Of a stretch of DNA of 64,000 bases, positions 1 through 11,700 are shown in pieces; the stretch's first letter is position 1, and every line of letters starts with the position of its first letter. A program made the position numbers and the translations under genes. The stretch is from Bilabrum cf. latius (taxonomy: Eukaryota; Bigyra: Bicosoecida; Bigyra; Bicosoecida). Under the pieces are notes generated by a model. The model was not told the origin of the DNA, ran no database searches, and saw only the letters and a list, made by a program, of their open reading frames with translations. The stretch lies in assembly GCA_965178125.1 (NCBI GenBank), contig OZ237773.1, positions 496,001 through 560,000 on the forward strand, written 5' to 3'.

Positions 1-302
1 CCCCTTCTCCGCTAGGTGCTCCTGCCTCTGCACTCATCACACCGCATGGCCAACGAGCTCATCCCCGTGCTCGCCTTCTACCACCAGCACCTCGCGTGGT
101 ACCTGCTGGCGGCGTGCGGGAGGGCCCCCCATATGTCCGCTGAGTGCCTCCAGGGCTGATGCAGTGCCTCCCCGAGGACAAGGAAAGCGCGAGCAAGAAA
201 ACGCCGCTCTTTTTGAAAGCCCTACACGATCCAGGCGACCGTTGCAGGCAGCTGCAACGTTCCCGAGCTAATGAGCCAAAGCGGTAACGCAAGCAATTCC
301 AT
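1..302 (-). CDS. 5' end of a duplicate of the neighbouring multipass membrane-protein gene (cut by window edge)
   Basis: The first 26 codons (starting MELLALPLWLISSG) are nearly identical to the N-terminus of the gene whose start is at 2474, and the upstream DNA is also duplicated. Codon 27 is UAG where the paralogue has UGG (Trp), so a single substitution gave Gln under this genome's code. After about 30 codons the two proteins diverge. The frame stays open to the left edge if UAG is read as Gln, with further UAG codons near 84 and 13. The rest of the gene lies outside the window. It could equally be a degenerating tandem copy. No function is recognised. Confidence 0.5.
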
Positions 303-640
303 TCTTTGATGTTAATTTTTGCTGCACCGTCGCCGGTCCTAAAATTCCGATTTGGTCGCATTATGTGGTCGCAAGTAGTCTGGACGCCTATTTTGTACAT
401 TGCATCTACTACACGGGTTCACACTTGCATTCCTTGTACAGCACACCAACGCACCCATCATCCAGCCCGGCAATTGCCAATCGCTGGTCCGAGTTGCCAA
501 ACACGCTGCGAACTCCGGCGGAGCGCTCCCGTCGTCGCTTCCGACCACCCTGCTTGCCCTCTTCAGCCGGCATTCCCGGCCAACAGCCGAAGGCCGCACA
601 GGTCCCGTTCCTCGCCAGATACACCCGTTCCGCTCCACGA
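222..640. repeat. Direct repeat, copy A (shared 5' gene end and upstream region)
   Basis: About 420 bp closely matching 2391-2832, same orientation, with small indels. It spans the first codons of the membrane-protein gene plus about 330 bp upstream. The distance between copies is about 2.17 kb, the length of one gene unit, which indicates tandem duplication. Confidence 0.9.
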
Positions 641-662
641 GTGGAATTGTTACCGTTTCAAC

Positions 663-2474
663 TCAGCTAACGACGCATCTCCGATTGGCCGTCGCTGCTC
701 CCTCCACCGGCTCAGCACTAGCGGCAGAGGCAGCAGAAGCAGTAGTAGCAGTAGCATCTGCGGCATTGCCCCCTGAAGAGTCGCTCCGCGGTGGGGCTTG
801 AGCAGGAGCAGGAGCTGCATCCTCACTGGCTGTGCCGGCCGAGACCTAGATGGCTCCGAGCACCAAGGCACCTGCAGAAAAGGTCACAGCCTGTGGGGCC
901 ATCATGGGCATGTAGTCATCAATCAGTTTCTTCAAAGATGCCATGAACCCGTCCTCTTCAGTCGCATCCATGGCCTGGGCAAGATTCGGCGGAAGCATCG
1001 CCACGAAGGCCAGCAAGCTCACCGCTTGCTTCCACAGCGGCCAGCACGCGAACGAATGCAGCTGCCCGATCGCGATTGCCAGCAGCAGTGCGTCCGCGAA
1101 GGGACGGAATGATACTACCCGCGACAGACCAGTCATTCTCTCGAACCAGTCCACGGCCCCGCCCTGCGCCCGCCTCACCGCCGCCTTGGCGCGCCGCAGC
1201 AGCCCCCACACAGCCCCGACAACTCCCCTCGTCTCGGTCTCCTAGCGCACCCCAGCGTCGTCATCTAAGCCATGGCGGCTGGGAGGAGTCATGATGGCCA
1301 CGACGAGTGCGAGATCGGCGGGCAGCGCCACGACGGGCTCGCCTGAAGAGAGCACACCGACAGCCCCGGCTGCGCCCGCCCGTACCTCGGGGTCGGCGCC
1401 CTCGCTGTCACTGTCGCTGCCCCTGCCGTCATCGTCGTCCTCCGCCCCTTGTCGTGGGGCGGGCGGCTGCCTAGAATCGGAAGCGGAGAGCTGGGCCGCA
1501 ATGGTCCTAGCCAGGGGGGCGACCTTGGCCAATATCTCCTCAATCGGGTCCGAAGCCCAGAACGTGCGGTGCGAAGGGTCCACCTCCATGCTTCGGGAGT
1601 GCCTGCAGGCAGCAACTAGGTCTCTGGCACTGCTCCCGTGGCGTTTGCTAGCCGCGATTGCGTCTCCCAGGGCCAGGTTCGCCCAAAGAAGCGACTTCCG
1701 CCATAACGGGATGGAGGTCAGGACATGGACCGCCAGATGGGCGTCGGCCACGTGGGCTGCGAATGAACCGTGCACGGCTGGCGTCCCATCCAATGCGGGC
1801 ACTGAGGCAATCATGTGGCACACGATCATTGCAGCGGCAGCCGCCACGATCCGGCCAGCCGCCATTTTGGTGCTGTTCCTGTCCCGACATGCGAGCGAGT
1901 CGAAAGTCACGGCCACTATTACGAGACCTACCAGGCGGTCCACAGAAGCGACGACAAAATCCCCGAGTGCAGTATAACACATACATGTAATGAAAGAGCT
2001 TGCTACCAGCGGGTTCAGAAAGCCAACCTTGAGCTTCTGAACCAGGAGTCCGGCCGGGAGGCCAAGGAGTTTGTCAAGGGCCGAGGGGACGACGAGCATC
2101 TGATTGGCCAGCTCCAGCGTGTCGAAGTGCGTGTAAAACTAGTAGCAGGCGCAAACACAGAGCACTGCCACAATTACGGGATTCGCATAAAGCCGCAGCA
2201 GCCACGCGCCATCCACTCCGTAGATTGATCCGGTCGAGTGCGTCGAAACAATGGCTACGTGCACAAGGAGCAAGACGGCGATCTTGCAAGTGCTGATTAG
2301 TCCGGTGTTTCTTGCTGCCTTGAACTGCTGCACCGCGCCTCGCCAAATGAGCCTAAAAATGCCAACATCGATCCAGAGGAGTCTCGGAAAGCCCCACACG
2401 ATCCAGGCGACCGTTGCAGGCAGCTGCAACGTTCCCGAGCTAATGACCCAAAGCGGTAACGCAAGCAATTCCAT
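663..2474 (-). CDS. Multipass membrane protein of unknown family
   Basis: About 603 residues, ending in UGA at 663-665. The frame is continuous only if the UAG codons at 2139, 1242 and 846 are read as Gln. The N-terminal half has several hydrophobic stretches (residues about 5-30, 50-70, 85-110, 150-200), followed by an acidic and Ser/Ala-rich stretch around residues 340-400 and further hydrophobic segments near 400-430 and 470-540. The C-terminus is Ala/Ser/Pro-rich. The start at 2474 is supported because the duplicate at 302 preserves the same ATG and the following 25 codons. I do not recognise the family, and no catalytic motif is visible. It belongs to a tandem duplication with the partial copy at the left edge. 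Confidence 0.7.
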
Positions 2475-2832
2475 TCTTTGATGTTAATTTTTGCTGTCGA
2501 AAGCAACGGGGGACCGTCGCCGGTACTAAAATTCCGATTTGGTCGCAATATGTGGTCGCAAGTGGTCTGGACGCCTACATCTCATCTACTACACAGGTTC
2601 ACACTTGCATTCCTTGTGCAGCACACCAACGCACCCATCATCCAGCCCGGCAAGTGCCAATCGCTGGTCCGAGTTGCCAAACACGCTGCGAACTGCCGGC
2701 GGAGCGCTCCCGTCGTCGCTTCCGTCCCCTCCTCGGGCAGCAGAACCACCCTGCTTGCCCTCTTCAGCCGGCATTCCCGGCCAACAGCCGAAGGCCGCAC
2801 AGGTCCCGCTCCTCGCCGGATACACCCATTCC
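2391..2832. repeat. Direct repeat, copy B
   Basis: Partner of the repeat at 222-640. It holds the first 27 codons of the gene starting at 2474 and the upstream region, which also forms the 3' part of the BEACH-fragment frame. Short insertions distinguish it from copy A, for example near 2511 and 2726. Confidence 0.9.
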
Positions 2833-3215
2833 CCTTCACGTGCAGCATGCCGGGTGCTCGAGCGACCTCCGGTACTGCTGCATCCAAACCCTACTGCAGC
2901 ACGAACTCGGCCTCATCGAGCTCCCGAGGAGGCAGCTCCGCGTCCCCTTCGGTGCTGCTGTCCGTCAATTCACTAAACCGGATCCCCCTTACGATCCCCA
3001 GGAATCGGCTTGTCATGCCAGGCTCGTAGAACTCGGGCAAGAGCTCCTTGACGTCACGGTCCATCCAGGCCTGGCGAACCCCGCGGAAGGTTTGGAGCAT
3101 CGAAGCTGCCCGACTGCAGCCGGAGCATGTGCTCGGGCATCACGCGGGCCAGGTACGAGATTAGGCAGAACTGGTCGCTGCATTGCGAGCAGTGCAGTTT
3201 CATTCGCTTGCCTTA
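2582..3215 (-). pseudogene. BEACH-domain fragment, frameshifted
   Basis: Two overlapping minus-strand frames together resemble the middle of a BEACH domain (neurobeachin/LYST family, membrane trafficking). The upstream frame (about 3215-3100) reads KLHCSQCSDQFCLISYLARV and then LRLQSGSFD. The next frame carries QAWMDRDVKELLPEFYEPGM and an ELPP motif, matching the conserved AW...DVKELIPEFFY region. The homology jumps frame near 3100-3105 within continuous DNA, so this is a frameshift and not an intron. A UGA lies just upstream of the first block. The downstream frame runs to UGA at 2582 through one UAG (2891), but its tail is simply duplicated upstream DNA. It is most likely a decayed gene end captured in the duplication; a sequencing error at the frameshift is the alternative. 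Confidence 0.6.
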
Positions 3216-3463
3216 ACCCTAACGAGTAAGTGAGCCGCCCTGGCTTCTCCGTGGTGTCAAGCCCCAATCCCTAGCAGTAGGCTGCACATAGTGCGACTAC
3301 GAGCGCGGCCGCACAGGCACGCATCGATTCGCTGAACCCAGCATATCATGTGCTTGTCGAGTCTTGGCTGTGCGCCGCGCAACTGCTTCCGATTACTCAA
3401 TTTAAGCGGAACCTGCGCTGCGGGCATCTCGTCTATCTGGCCGAGGGAGGATCAGGATCATGA

Positions 3464-5284
3464 TCACGCTGGTGCCGGCATGGGCCCGACAGCGGCGATG
3501 TACAGGTCCATCACGTTGGTGCCGGTGGGGCCGGTCCGCAGCAGGCCACCCTCCACGGAGGCCTGAACCAAGTGTGACGAGTGCGATGATTCTTCAGGCC
3601 CGGCTGCTTCGCCTACCTCTTCGGAGCCCGCTGGCCCCGATGCTGGCCCCGATGCTGGCCCTGCCCGCTTCAGCCAGTGGTAGCTGCGGTGAGAGGCAAG
3701 AGCGGCTGCCACGTCACAGTCCGGGTCACCACCTGTGGAATCGCCCTTCGTGTCCGGGTCACCATTCTCCAGGGCCAGCCTGACCGAGTCGCCGTCCACG
3801 ATACCCCCTGCTGCATCGGTGGGGCCATCAGTCCCGTCAGTGCCCCCTGCAAGGAACACGATGTCGGACAAGCCTACGATCTCTGCAGCGGCGGCTGCTG
3901 CCATCTCCTGCGCCCTGCCGCCCATGGGCCCCGAGTCTGCTTCTGGAGGGCCAGGTGCCGCTGCACTGGCTGCATCTGCTTCTGGAGGGCCAGGTGCCGC
4001 CGAGGAGGGCGAAGAAGAGTCGGAGGAGGAGGAGGAGGAGGAGGAGGAGGAGGAGGAGGGAGGCGATTTTCGAAAGGTTACTGTGGTCTCCCCTCCCCCC
4101 AGCAGCACGCAGGGTCCCCGCCCCAGAGACAGCCGCACACCCCCACCGCATGGCCCTGGCCCTGCACCCCCCTCGCCCTCCTCGCCCTCGGGTGTCTCTC
4201 TGCATGCCACAGCCATGCTGGCAATCGTGCGCGCCAGTTCCCCGGCCTCCCCCTGCAGCTTGGTGCCCAGCACGAGGGGGGCAAAACCAAGGCGACGGGC
4301 CTCAAAAGCGGCTGCCTACACAGCCAGTCGGTTGCTGCCCACCACCTCGAGCAAGTGCTCCATGCCTGTGCCCGTGGCCTTGCCCGCTTCGGTGCTGCCT
4401 GCTTTGCCCGGGCTGCGGGCTGCATGGTGACTCGCATCGCCCGATCCAGGTTGTTCCCTGGAGGCCTCCTGTTCCAGCCGGTCCATGACGGGAGCGGGCA
4501 GGCGATCCCGCATGCGGAACCGGCGAACGACTCCAAGGGCCCGCTGCGCGGCACCGGTCGACGAGTCAGGAGGCACGGTGGGACCCGACCCGATCACGGC
4601 TGGGTCATCCCCGATGACGTCACTGAGGACGAGGGTCCATGCCCGGGGACACCCAGCCTCGCGGAGGGCGGCGAGTAGTCCGCCCCCCTTGACGCGGCAC
4701 AGCTGGCTGCGGACAGCGTTCATGTCCTCTATGCTGGCCCCGGACTGGAGGAGCTGCTCGGAGGTGTGAGTGATGTCCTATAGAGAAGTACCCTCCACGG
4801 GTGCAAAGGCCAGCGAGGAGGCTCCCCCTGAAATGAGCACGAGCGCCAGGTCTGCTCCCTTGGCAGAGGCCGCCGCATCCAGAAGCGCCTCACCGGCCTT
4901 TATGCTGGATTCATCCGGTACGGGGTGGCTTGATTCAATTGTTTTGATGCCATACATTTTCAGAGTTTCAGCAGTCGTTGCATGGTGCGCCTCATCTAGT
5001 GTTCCTGCCTTGGTGACCAGCGCACCGCTGATGCGAACGCTCTCGGAGCACTTCTGCAGAATATCAACCGCTGCTGAGCACATGTCCAAGGAGGCTTTGC
5101 CCGCCCCAATCACAACGATTCGCCGCGCTCCGGTTCCGAGGTCAACAGAGCCACGCGTCGTCTCGTCGCCGCTGGCAGAAAAGAGTAGCAGGGTGCCCTC
5201 TCGGCGCAGCCCCCTTTGGACAGCATTCCCAGGCCTAGCAGCGTTAACCCCTGCCAAATACATCTAGAGTACTGCGCGGCGCAT
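3464..5284 (-). CDS. GLYCTK: Glycerate kinase, class II (GLYCTK/MOFRL family)
   Basis: About 606 residues. The family phosphorylates D-glycerate with ATP. Family hallmarks are present: IVVIGAGKAS near the N-terminus, LVLISGGASSL, LSDVIGDDPAVIGSGPT, SNRLAV, FLAGGTDGTDGPTDAAGG, and the C-terminal GPTGTNVMDLYIA. UAG codons are read as Gln at about 5266, 4778 and 4316; the frame downstream of each stays homologous. The start at 5284 precedes RRAVL(UAG)MYLAGVNAARP, which matches the family N-terminus. An extra 5' exon is possible because the frame is open a little further to a potential acceptor. A Ser-rich then Pro/Ala/Glu-rich insertion of about 60 residues lies between the GGGETTV strand and the GGRAQEMA motif. 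It ends with UGA and is divergent from the CUE-SMR gene. Confidence 0.93.
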
Positions 5285-5462
5285 GATGCGCGTCAAATCT
5301 AGCTTGTCCTGATATTTGCAGGCTTCATGCTGGCCGGTTGACGCTTCCGGGTACACCTGCGGATTAAATCAATGTTGCTAGTCATTCGACAATAAAGCAG
5401 GCAAGTGCCCGCGCCCTATGCGTCGTATTTGATTGTATATACTGCAAGCAGGGAGTGCTAGA
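5285..5462. promoter_or_regulatory. Divergent intergenic region (glycerate kinase / CUE-SMR gene)
   Basis: About 180 bp separate two outward-facing start codons, so it probably holds both promoters. A TATA-like tgtatatact lies about 25 bp upstream of the ATG at 5463. No other signal is evident. Confidence 0.4.
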
Positions 5463-6985
5463 ATGGACCCTGTTGTCACACAACTACGCGATATCTTTCC
5501 GACAGCGGATGATAGCGGGCTTGAGCTCCTCGCAAGGGCGTGCGACAATGATCTGGCGCAAGCTGCGCATCTTGGTCTATGTATCGAGCGGTTTCTTCTT
5601 GATCGCGATGCAGAAGACGACCTTGTGGGCGAAGAAGACTCGAATCGCGGTTCTGGTGCCAGATCCGCGTGTTTGCCATCGCCTGTTGACGGGGCAGCTT
5701 CCACCGAGCCCTCGGTTTCAACATCAAGGCAAAGCTCATTTCCATCACTCTCTGCCGGAATGCTCATCCCGCAGATGCGCAGTGCGATCGCAAAAGAGAC
5801 GGGCCGGGATGCTTCCTTTTTAACAGATGAGTATCTGTGGGGCCTCCTGCAGCAGAACGGGGAGCGGCTGGAGGGCGCGATGTCGCAGCACCGCCAACTT
5901 TAGGACGCCAAGGTCGCCGCAGCCCGCGAACAGGATGAGCTGGACATGGCCCTTGCCCTCTCGGGGCAGGCCGCGCAAGAGGAGGAGGACCAGCTGAAGG
6001 CCGCCCTGGCTGCCTCCATGGCCGTGCACGGAGATGAACAGCAGCAGCAGCAGCAGTACGCGAAGGAACAGGAGGGGGCGGGTCAGTCCAAGTCTGCATC
6101 ACTTGCACCGCATCACGGGGGCTCTCATACGGGGGGCAGCGATATGGCTCGGGGCGCTGCCCGCCTCCTCTCCCTCACCGAGGGGGCCGATGCAGAGGGG
6201 CTGGAGGCGCTGGCTCGGCTCTGGGAGGTGTCCGTTGAGCATGTGTCCGAGCTCGATGCAGAGGCAATCGCACTGAGGAGAAGCGCCTCCGCATCCTCCT
6301 AGGGGTCGGGAGGGGTGCTGGCGCCGCTGGTGCGGAGCGACTCGGTGGCGGGTCGGTTGCTGGCTGCCTGCCTGGACGCGGCTGAGGAGTTCCAGTCGTG
6401 GTGCGCTAAAATGGAGGCGATGCAGGCCGCTGAAATGGAGGGAAGAGTGGCCGGTGGCAGCAGCAGTGTGACGAGTGATGCGCGGCAATCGAGCGATCTA
6501 CCCGAGGCCCCCGGGGACGAAGGCGTGGCGCAGATGGGGCGCAGCATCAGCGCCGTGTCGCAGGGGCTGCAGGAAAGCCTCTGCCACCTTCCGGCTGATG
6601 TGGCGGAGGCGGTCGCTGTGACTGTGATGAGTGACATGGCCGATGATGCTGCCAGTGGGTCTTGGGGGCGAGAGGACAGTGTGGAGGAGGGTGTGAGGGC
6701 TGGGCTGCAGCTGCTGCGGGAGGCGGATCCGGAATCATTCGCAGCCGATGGCGGCTTGGATCCATTCTCATCTTCATCTTTTCAAAAAGACGGTTGGGCA
6801 ATAGCGGGCGGATCCGATGCAGTGGTGGGAAGCGGGAGCGGGAGCAAGTCGTCGGTATCGGTCTCGGCTCTTGCAGAGGCGGAATGGGGGGTCCCAGTCG
6901 AGACCGGAGATAGAGCTGGCGGTACCAGCGGTGATGCAGATGGAGAGGGTGCGGCGGGGCCAGGCCAGACGAGCGACGGGGGCAT

Positions 6986-7024
<39 letters not shown>

Positions 7025-8504
7025 GCAGGGACAGGGGGCGGCACTGCTTGGTGGTGCAGGGGCGGGGCTATGGCAGGGCCCCGGGGCTGGACGCAAGGGG
7101 AAGGGCAAGGGCAAGGGCAAGGGCAAGGGCAAGGGCAAGCGAGAGAGGAAACGGCCTAACCGCAAGGGCAAGGGCAAAGGCGGGCCAATGTCAACGTCGG
7201 TGTCAACGTCGGTGCAGTCGAGGGGTACCCTGGCACCGACCGATGCGCCCTCGTCGTTGTTCCCTGGGCCAGGCCGGGCCCCAGGGGCTGGCACAGCCGA
7301 AGTGGTCCCGATCGAGGCCCAGATGCGGGCCCTCCAGCAGGAAAAGAGGGCCAGGGAACAAGCGAGGGAGGCAGACCCGAGGCGCCGCACCGCCGCGCAG
7401 CTGGACGCTTCCGCCTCGCTGCCGTGGACCAAGCTGGCCAAGGGGGGCCGGAGGGGGCTGCTGCGGCACCTGCAGTCCACTGCGGTGAGCAGCGGGGCAG
7501 GGCGGGCGGGGTGGGCCCAGCAAGTGAGGCAGAGATCGGATCAGGCAGTGCACGATCCAGAGGCTGTGACGAGTGCTCGCATCGTGGCGGTGGGGGAGCG
7601 GCGCGGGGGCATGGACGACCTGGCCGGATTGGAGGCGCTTGAGGGCGGGGCGGTCGGTGGGGCAGGGATAGGGGTTGCAGGGGGGCGGGGGCGGGCTGAG
7701 AGCAGGCTGCTGCAGGCGGTGTGCGAGAGGTTGGGCGTGTATGGGTGTGCGGCTCTATTGGAGGCGGTGGGTGGGAACTGGCACCGGCTGCGACTAGAGC
7801 TGGAGGCCCCTGCGCGAGAGCTGGATAGGAGGAGGACACGGCTGGCATCGGCGGCATGCCGGCAAATGGCGGGGGGTGCTGCAGCGAGTGCCGCTGGGGG
7901 GTCCATGCTGGGGGCCAGGTCTCGGGAGGTGCTCGCGGCCGCAGAGGCCTAGCGGAGACATGCCGCGAGCGTGCTGGTGCTGCTGCGCTCTGCGGGTCCC
8001 CGCGCGGGGGACAGGCTTCTGTCCTAGCTTGATCGGGGGAGGGCGGGCGCGGGGATCGCGACGGGCGCGGGGGCGGACGGGGCTCTCCTCTCGGCTGCTG
8101 ACCTGCTGTCCGAGGAGCAGGAGAAGGAGAAGGAGAGGAGGGGGGAGGGCGGGAGCGGGAGTGGGCATGCGGGGGGTGGGACTGGGGGCAGGGGGGCTCG
8201 GCTGCTGGACCTGCATGGGGCGCGTGCAGCCGATGGTGTCGCGCTGCTTCGGAGTACCCTTGGGGCTCTGGGCCGGCGGGCTGCGGCCTTGGGCGTCTCT
8301 GCTGGAGCGGGGTCGGAAGCGGCTAGGGCACTGCACGTGGTGACGGGGCGGGGGTCCCACAGCAGGCACTTGGGGGTGAGTGCACTGCGGAGCGCGGTGC
8401 ATAGCGAGCTGCAGCGGCTGCGGGATGCGGGGGCTGTGAGGTTCTCGGCGGTGGGCCCGGGTGCATTCGACGTGAGAGTTCTAGGATCAGTATCCACTGG
8501 ATGA
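5463..8504 (+). CDS. CUE-UIM-SMR domain protein
   Basis: About 1013 residues, ending in UGA. Residues 1-45 (MDPVVTQLRDIFPTADDSGL...) resemble a CUE ubiquitin-binding domain. Two ubiquitin-interacting-motif-like helices follow (EQDELDMALALS near 156-168, EEEDQLKAALAASMA near 173-187). The middle is low complexity, with Gly-Gln (nt 6985-7037) and Gly-Lys (7095-7140) hexanucleotide repeats. The C-terminus (about 914-1010) is an SMR domain with the DLHG and TGRGSHS motifs typical of nuclease-type SMR domains. UAGs at about 5901, 6300, 7950 and 8025 are read as Gln. Known relatives with CUE and SMR domains (N4BP2, yeast Cue2) act on stalled-ribosome mRNAs; a similar no-go-decay role is inferred. 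An upstream in-frame ATG exists at 5433. Confidence 0.88.
6985..7140 (+). repeat. Coding hexanucleotide repeats (GGACAG)n and (GGGCAA)n
   Basis: Two short arrays in the CUE-SMR gene: about eight GGACAG-type units at 6985-7037 encoding Gly-Gln repeats, and about eight GGGCAA-type units at 7095-7140 encoding Gly-Lys repeats. The high unit identity indicates replication-slippage expansion. Confidence 0.85.
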
Positions 8505-8725
8505 ATATACTCGATGTATGGTTGACGCTTTGCACACTGCTGACTCTCTCAAGCTTTCGTTGCGTTCACTGCGACCACATCGTCGAGGCACCGGACTGTT
8601 TTGCGACCAACCGAATGCAACCACGCACCAAAGTTTCCAACGAGACACCCTCCATATCTAAAACGATTCTAACGCTACCATATCTCATTTGCGATAAATC
8701 ACGCTATCTTGCATATATAGGTCGC

Positions 8726-11700
8726 ATGAGAACCAGCGTCATCTTGCTATTCGGTGCGCTACTCGCTCTGGCGGAACCAATCGCCAAGCCTGCAAGGCAT
8801 GGCACAGAGAGACAAGGACAACCCCTGGATGCGCTAAGAACGGATGTAAGCAACCTATGCACACAAGTAAGTTTACTCGGTCCAGCACGGAATAGCCTGG
8901 CTTCATCAGATGCCTTCGGTGATGATCCGATTGTCATTGCAATAGCTGTATAACCCTCGCCTCTTTGATGTAAGAAACTATACACATGCGTTTTTACAAC
9001 AAATTCTCAAATACTGGTGCAGTAGCGCGATGACGGTGTCGCTGTAGACACCTTGTCGGGAGTAAAATTATGCGATGGGGCTGCAGTCGGCGACGTCAAT
9101 GATTATGATATTCATGGCTTCGCAGCACGTGCGCCGTCCAGCGCAGGCACCATCGCTTACATGCCTACTGCGGATCGACGGTCGCTGTCGGGAGGAGGCC
9201 CCAACCCCTCTCCCTCACCGAGCCCAGCAGCCCCTGGAGTCGTGGTGGGTGCCGTGGATGTCATTGCCGGGGAGAATACAGCATGTCTCCTGGACCTTAC
9301 CACTGGAGACAACATGGGCAGCGCGGTGCTTGGACTTGGCGACCTTGACGGGGACACGGTCCCAGACGCGGCCGTGGGTGCCCCCCGGGATGACGCAGGG
9401 TAGGTAGATGCCGGCGTGGTGCATGTGCTGCTGCTGCACCAGAACGGGAGCTGCAGGGCGTCAACTACCATCGGTCCGACGCGCGGGACTTCTCCTGCTT
9501 TTGATGGAGGCAGTTCCGGTCAATTCGGGGCATCGCTGGGCCTGCTCAGGTAGCCTGCAGGTGAGATGCCAAGCAGTCCGCGGCTGTTGGTGGGGGAGCC
9601 GGGAAGCAGCCAGGGTGGCTCCACTTCGGGGATGCTTCGAGTGGTTCGGCTGCATTCCAACGGTACTGTCCGTCTGGTCACCCGCATTGGGAGGGGGCTG
9701 GACCCTGCATCCGGTGGGGTGGACATCCCTGCATCCGGCAGGTTTGGAACATCTGTAGTGGGTGACCTAGGGGACCTGGACCAGGACGGGCTGAATGACA
9801 TCGCGGTCGGGTCGATCACGGAGGCAGCGCCGCACGGCCTTGCTGGCGCGATTTACCTTGTCTTCATGCACGGAAATGACACGGTGAAGGGGGTGGCTCG
9901 TATCAGCCAGGCGCAGGGGGAGGGGCTGCACACAGTGTCTGCAAGCCTGGAACTGATCGGGACAGCCATGGCGGTGCTGCCCCCACCGGAGCCTGGCATG
10001 CTGCCCAGGCTGGGAGTATCTACTTCGACGTACCTGGCCGTTGCACAGCTGGACACACCCACGGCCGAGAGGACGAGCTGGGTCTCTCATTTGGACGAAC
10101 TGGCGGGCGGTGCGTAGGGGAAGAATCCAATCGGGGCCAGATGGGCGACGACGGATGGGTTCGGCAAGGTGTTGGCCCCAGTGGGCGACATGAACGGCGA
10201 CGGTCATTACGATCTTGCAGTGGGGGCACCGTTTGACTTTGCGCATGGCGCCAGTACGGGTGCTGTGTTCCTTGTGTATCTGCAATGCAATGCAACCAAC
10301 ACATGGACGGTGGGATTCAGCACGATCGATGCACAGGTCCCATCGATCGGTTCATTGATCGGAGCAGGCGACCAACTGGGTGCAGTGTCTCTTCTCGGCG
10401 ACATGAATGCCGACAGGAGAGTCGACCTCGTGGTGGGGGCTCGGCTGGAGGACTCAAAGGGGTCCAACGCAGGCGCTGCCCTGGTCCTCACCATGGGGGG
10501 CAGTGCAGCATCACCCACCCCCAGCCCCTCTGCCACCCCCAGTCCCAGTCCAACCCTAAGCCCTGCATCCGCGGGTCAGGTGGTCGGCGCTCGGCGCTTC
10601 GTGGGCAACGGCAGCAGCTCTTCGCAGCTGCACGTGGGCGCCGAGGATCGATTCGGAGGGTCTATAGTCGCACTGGGCGATGTGGATCTCGATGGAGTGC
10701 CTGACGTGGCGGTGGGGGCCTCCCGGGATGACGATGGGGCAGCAGATGCAGGCGCGGTGTGGGTGCTCCTTCTGCGGTAGGACGGCTCGTGCAAGGCTGC
10801 TTAGAAAATCAGCGCCGCGGAGGGCGGGCTGGATGCGATGGAAGGTCAGCTGGGAGGAGAGTTTGGAAAGGGGCTGGGCGTGCTGTGGCAGCCCGGTGGG
10901 GAGCATCCGACTATGCCCCGGCTGCTGGTGGGCGAGTTCGATAGTGACCAAGGTGGCTCTGGCACGGGGAGGCTGTGGGTGCTGAGGCTGTCTAGAAATG
11001 GTACTGTAGGATTCAGTACGGTCATCGGAAAGGGTACCAACTACACCCGTGGAGATGTGGACATCGCCGCAGCGGTGGCATTCGGGTCCTCCGTCACCGG
11101 ATCATTAGGCGATCTGAACGCAGACGGAATCAATGACATCGCAGTGGGGGCCGTAGGGGACGATGTGGCAACCAACTTCGGCGGTGCGATCTACCTTCTG
11201 TTGATGCGCGGAGATGACACAGTGAAGGAGATGGGTCGTGTCAGCCAAGCGCCTGGGGAAGGGCTAGACGCCATATCCTCAAGCTTGCTATTCATAGGGG
11301 AAACGGTGACTGTGCTGGCTCCCCCGGAACCGAGCATGCTGCCTCGTCTGGTAGCGGCGACAGGAATACAGAAGTTCATAGCGGTGATGCAGCTGCATGC
11401 ACCTGGGACTGATCCAGAGGCCAGCGGTTGGGTGTCTCATGTGGACCAGCTGTCTGGGCCATCAGGGGCGAATCCCATCGGGGCCTGGCAGGTGAGTGCG
11501 AATGGATTCGGCAGCGGGGCCGCGTCGGTGGGCGATATGGACGGCGATGGTGACCATGACCTTGCAATAGGCGCGCAACAGGACTATGGAGCAGGGCAGG
11601 CTACTGGTGCGGTCTATCTGCTGTACCTTCGGAGCAATGCAACCCGCACCTGGGTGGCTGGCTTCGATGTAGTGAACCCCTCGGCTGCTGCGATCGGGGC

